6,368 nucleotides of DNA from an uncultured Megasphaera sp. (GTDB lineage: Bacteria > Bacillota > Negativicutes > Veillonellales > Megasphaeraceae). Where the stretch lies: positions 1-6,368 of the forward strand of contig URLP01000101.1 in NCBI GenBank assembly GCA_900548635.1. The letters are read 5' to 3'. Within the stretch, counting starts at the first letter, position 1. The number at the start of each line of letters is the position of its first letter. A model generated the notes under the pieces. That model had not been told where the DNA came from and ran no database searches. It saw only the letters and a list, made by a program, of their open reading frames with translations. Shown in pieces: positions 5,604 to 6,368 of the stretch. The position numbers and the translations under genes are program-made.

Positions 5604-6368
5604 TTAGCGTGCGTTGGCTTCGCCGCGGAAGATGGTGCCGCGGCTGGCGTCTACGGTGACGATTTCGCCATTTTCCAGGGTGTCTACGGCATGAGCTGCG
5701 CCGACGACGGTCGGGATGCCCAAGGTGATGGCGACGATAGCTGATTCACTGGTCAGGCCGACTTCTTCGGAGACGATGGCGCTGGCCCGTTTCATATAAT
5801 CGACGAAATCAGCGCGGGCCGAACGGAGGACGAGGATGCAGCCGTCGCTGAAGTTCTTTTCCAGGTCTTCTTTCGATTCAGCGACACAGACTTTGCCGAT
5901 GGCCGAATTACGGCCGATACCGGTACCGCGGAGGAGGACGTCGCCGACGACCTGGACGCGGATCATATTGGTCGAACCGGCTTTGGCAACGGGGACACCG
6001 GCCGTGAGGACGACGAGGTCACCGGCTTTGATGAGGTCGTTGTCGAGGGCTGCGAAGATAGCGTTATCGACGACGGCGTCAGTGTCGTTCGCTTCTTTAC
6101 CAGTAACAGCCTGGACGCCCCAGTTGAGCTGCAAGCGGCGGACAATGGCTTCGTGCGGCGATACGGCCACAATCGGGCAGGCCGGGCGGAATTTAGAAAT
6201 CATCTGCGCTGTGCCGCCGCGTTCGGTCGAAGCGATGATAGCCGCAGCGTGGAGGTCTTTGGCAATCTTGACGACGGCTTTGCCGATGGATTCGGTCGTC
6301 GTCGTCGATTCGGCGTCGACATCTTCATAGGATTCCGGCGTGAAGTTGCTTTCCGTAAAGGTAGCGAC
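5604..6368 (-). CDS. pyk: Pyruvate kinase, C-terminal part (5' end outside window)
   Basis: The frame is open to the right edge, giving the last 254 residues of an enzyme that makes pyruvate and ATP from phosphoenolpyruvate and ADP. Counting from the first codon in the window, residues 8-150 form the C-terminal regulatory domain: TESIGKAVVKIAKDL, then AAIIASTERGGTAQMISKFRP, CPIVAVSP, LNWGVQAV and the end motif LTAGVPVAKAGSTNMIRV. Residues about 155-250 add a PEP-utiliser mobile-type domain (GKVCVAES, then GCILVLRSARADF, then LGIPTVVGA and DASRGTIFRG), the extra C-terminal domain known from Bacillus-type pyruvate kinases. At the position where PEP-utiliser domains usually carry TSH, this protein reads TSES (Glu208 in place of His). 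The ATG at 6203 is internal, since family similarity continues without break to the edge. The metallo-hydrolase gene follows after 20 bases. Confidence 0.95.
   Translation of the reverse strand, partial: VATFTESNFTPESYEDVDAESTTTTESIGKAVVKIAKDLHAAAIIASTERGGTAQMISKFRPACPIVAVSPHEAIVRRLQLNWGVQAVTGKEANDTDAVVDNAIFAALDNDLIKAGDLVVLTAGVPVAKAGSTNMIRVQVVGDVLLRGTGIGRNSAIGKVCVAESKEDLEKNFSDGCILVLRSARADFVDYMKRASAIVSEEVGLTSESAIVAITLGIPTVVGAAHAVDTLENGEIVTVDASRGTIFRGEANAR

Noticed and set aside
5836..6330. Plus-strand open frame of 164 codons antisense to pyruvate kinase
   Set aside because: It is rich in Ser, Arg, Thr and Ala, as expected from reading a GC-rich gene backwards; the opposite strand is unmistakable pyk.

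Overview
The window reads as chromosomal DNA from a low-GC-phylum anaerobe with a fairly GC-rich genome, most likely a member of the Negativicutes (Megasphaera-like). The basis is protein-level impression: Firmicutes-type pyruvate kinase with an extra C-terminal domain, strong AAGGAG-type ribosome binding sites, a flavodoxin-ferredoxin EFR1 protein of the kind found in anaerobes, and an intergenic repeat type I associate with gut Firmicutes. The genus is a guess; no rRNA or other marker is present.

Layout. Positions 4-1862, minus strand: a two-gene unit, an EFR1-type flavodoxin/2x[4Fe-4S] ferredoxin gene (frameshifted here) followed after 12 bases by an FMN-dependent alpha-hydroxy-acid dehydrogenase with an N-terminal cysteine cluster. 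Positions 1863-2028: a divergent promoter region with an extended -10 box on each strand. Positions 2029-3503, plus strand: glutamate racemase (murI) followed, nearly overlapping, by RNase H1 (rnhA). Positions 3502-3590: a small inverted-repeat element that supplies the stop codons of both convergent neighbours. Positions 3582-4616, minus strand: a threonine aldolase-family PLP enzyme with its own promoter. Positions 4749-4778: a strong hairpin terminator. Positions 4786-6368, minus strand: the C-terminal part of pyruvate kinase (pyk, entering from the right edge) followed by an RNase Z-like metallo-beta-lactamase-fold hydrolase.

How the genes fit together. Most of the window is housekeeping: glycolysis (pyk), peptidoglycan precursor supply (murI), RNA:DNA hybrid removal (rnhA) and amino-acid turnover (threonine aldolase). 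The most distinctive unit is the EFR1 plus hydroxy-acid dehydrogenase pair, which looks like a linked flavin/iron-sulfur redox module; that reading is inference. I found no CRISPR array, tRNA, rRNA, phage gene or defence system, and no convincing new multi-gene system. No gene-free stretch exceeds about 170 bases.
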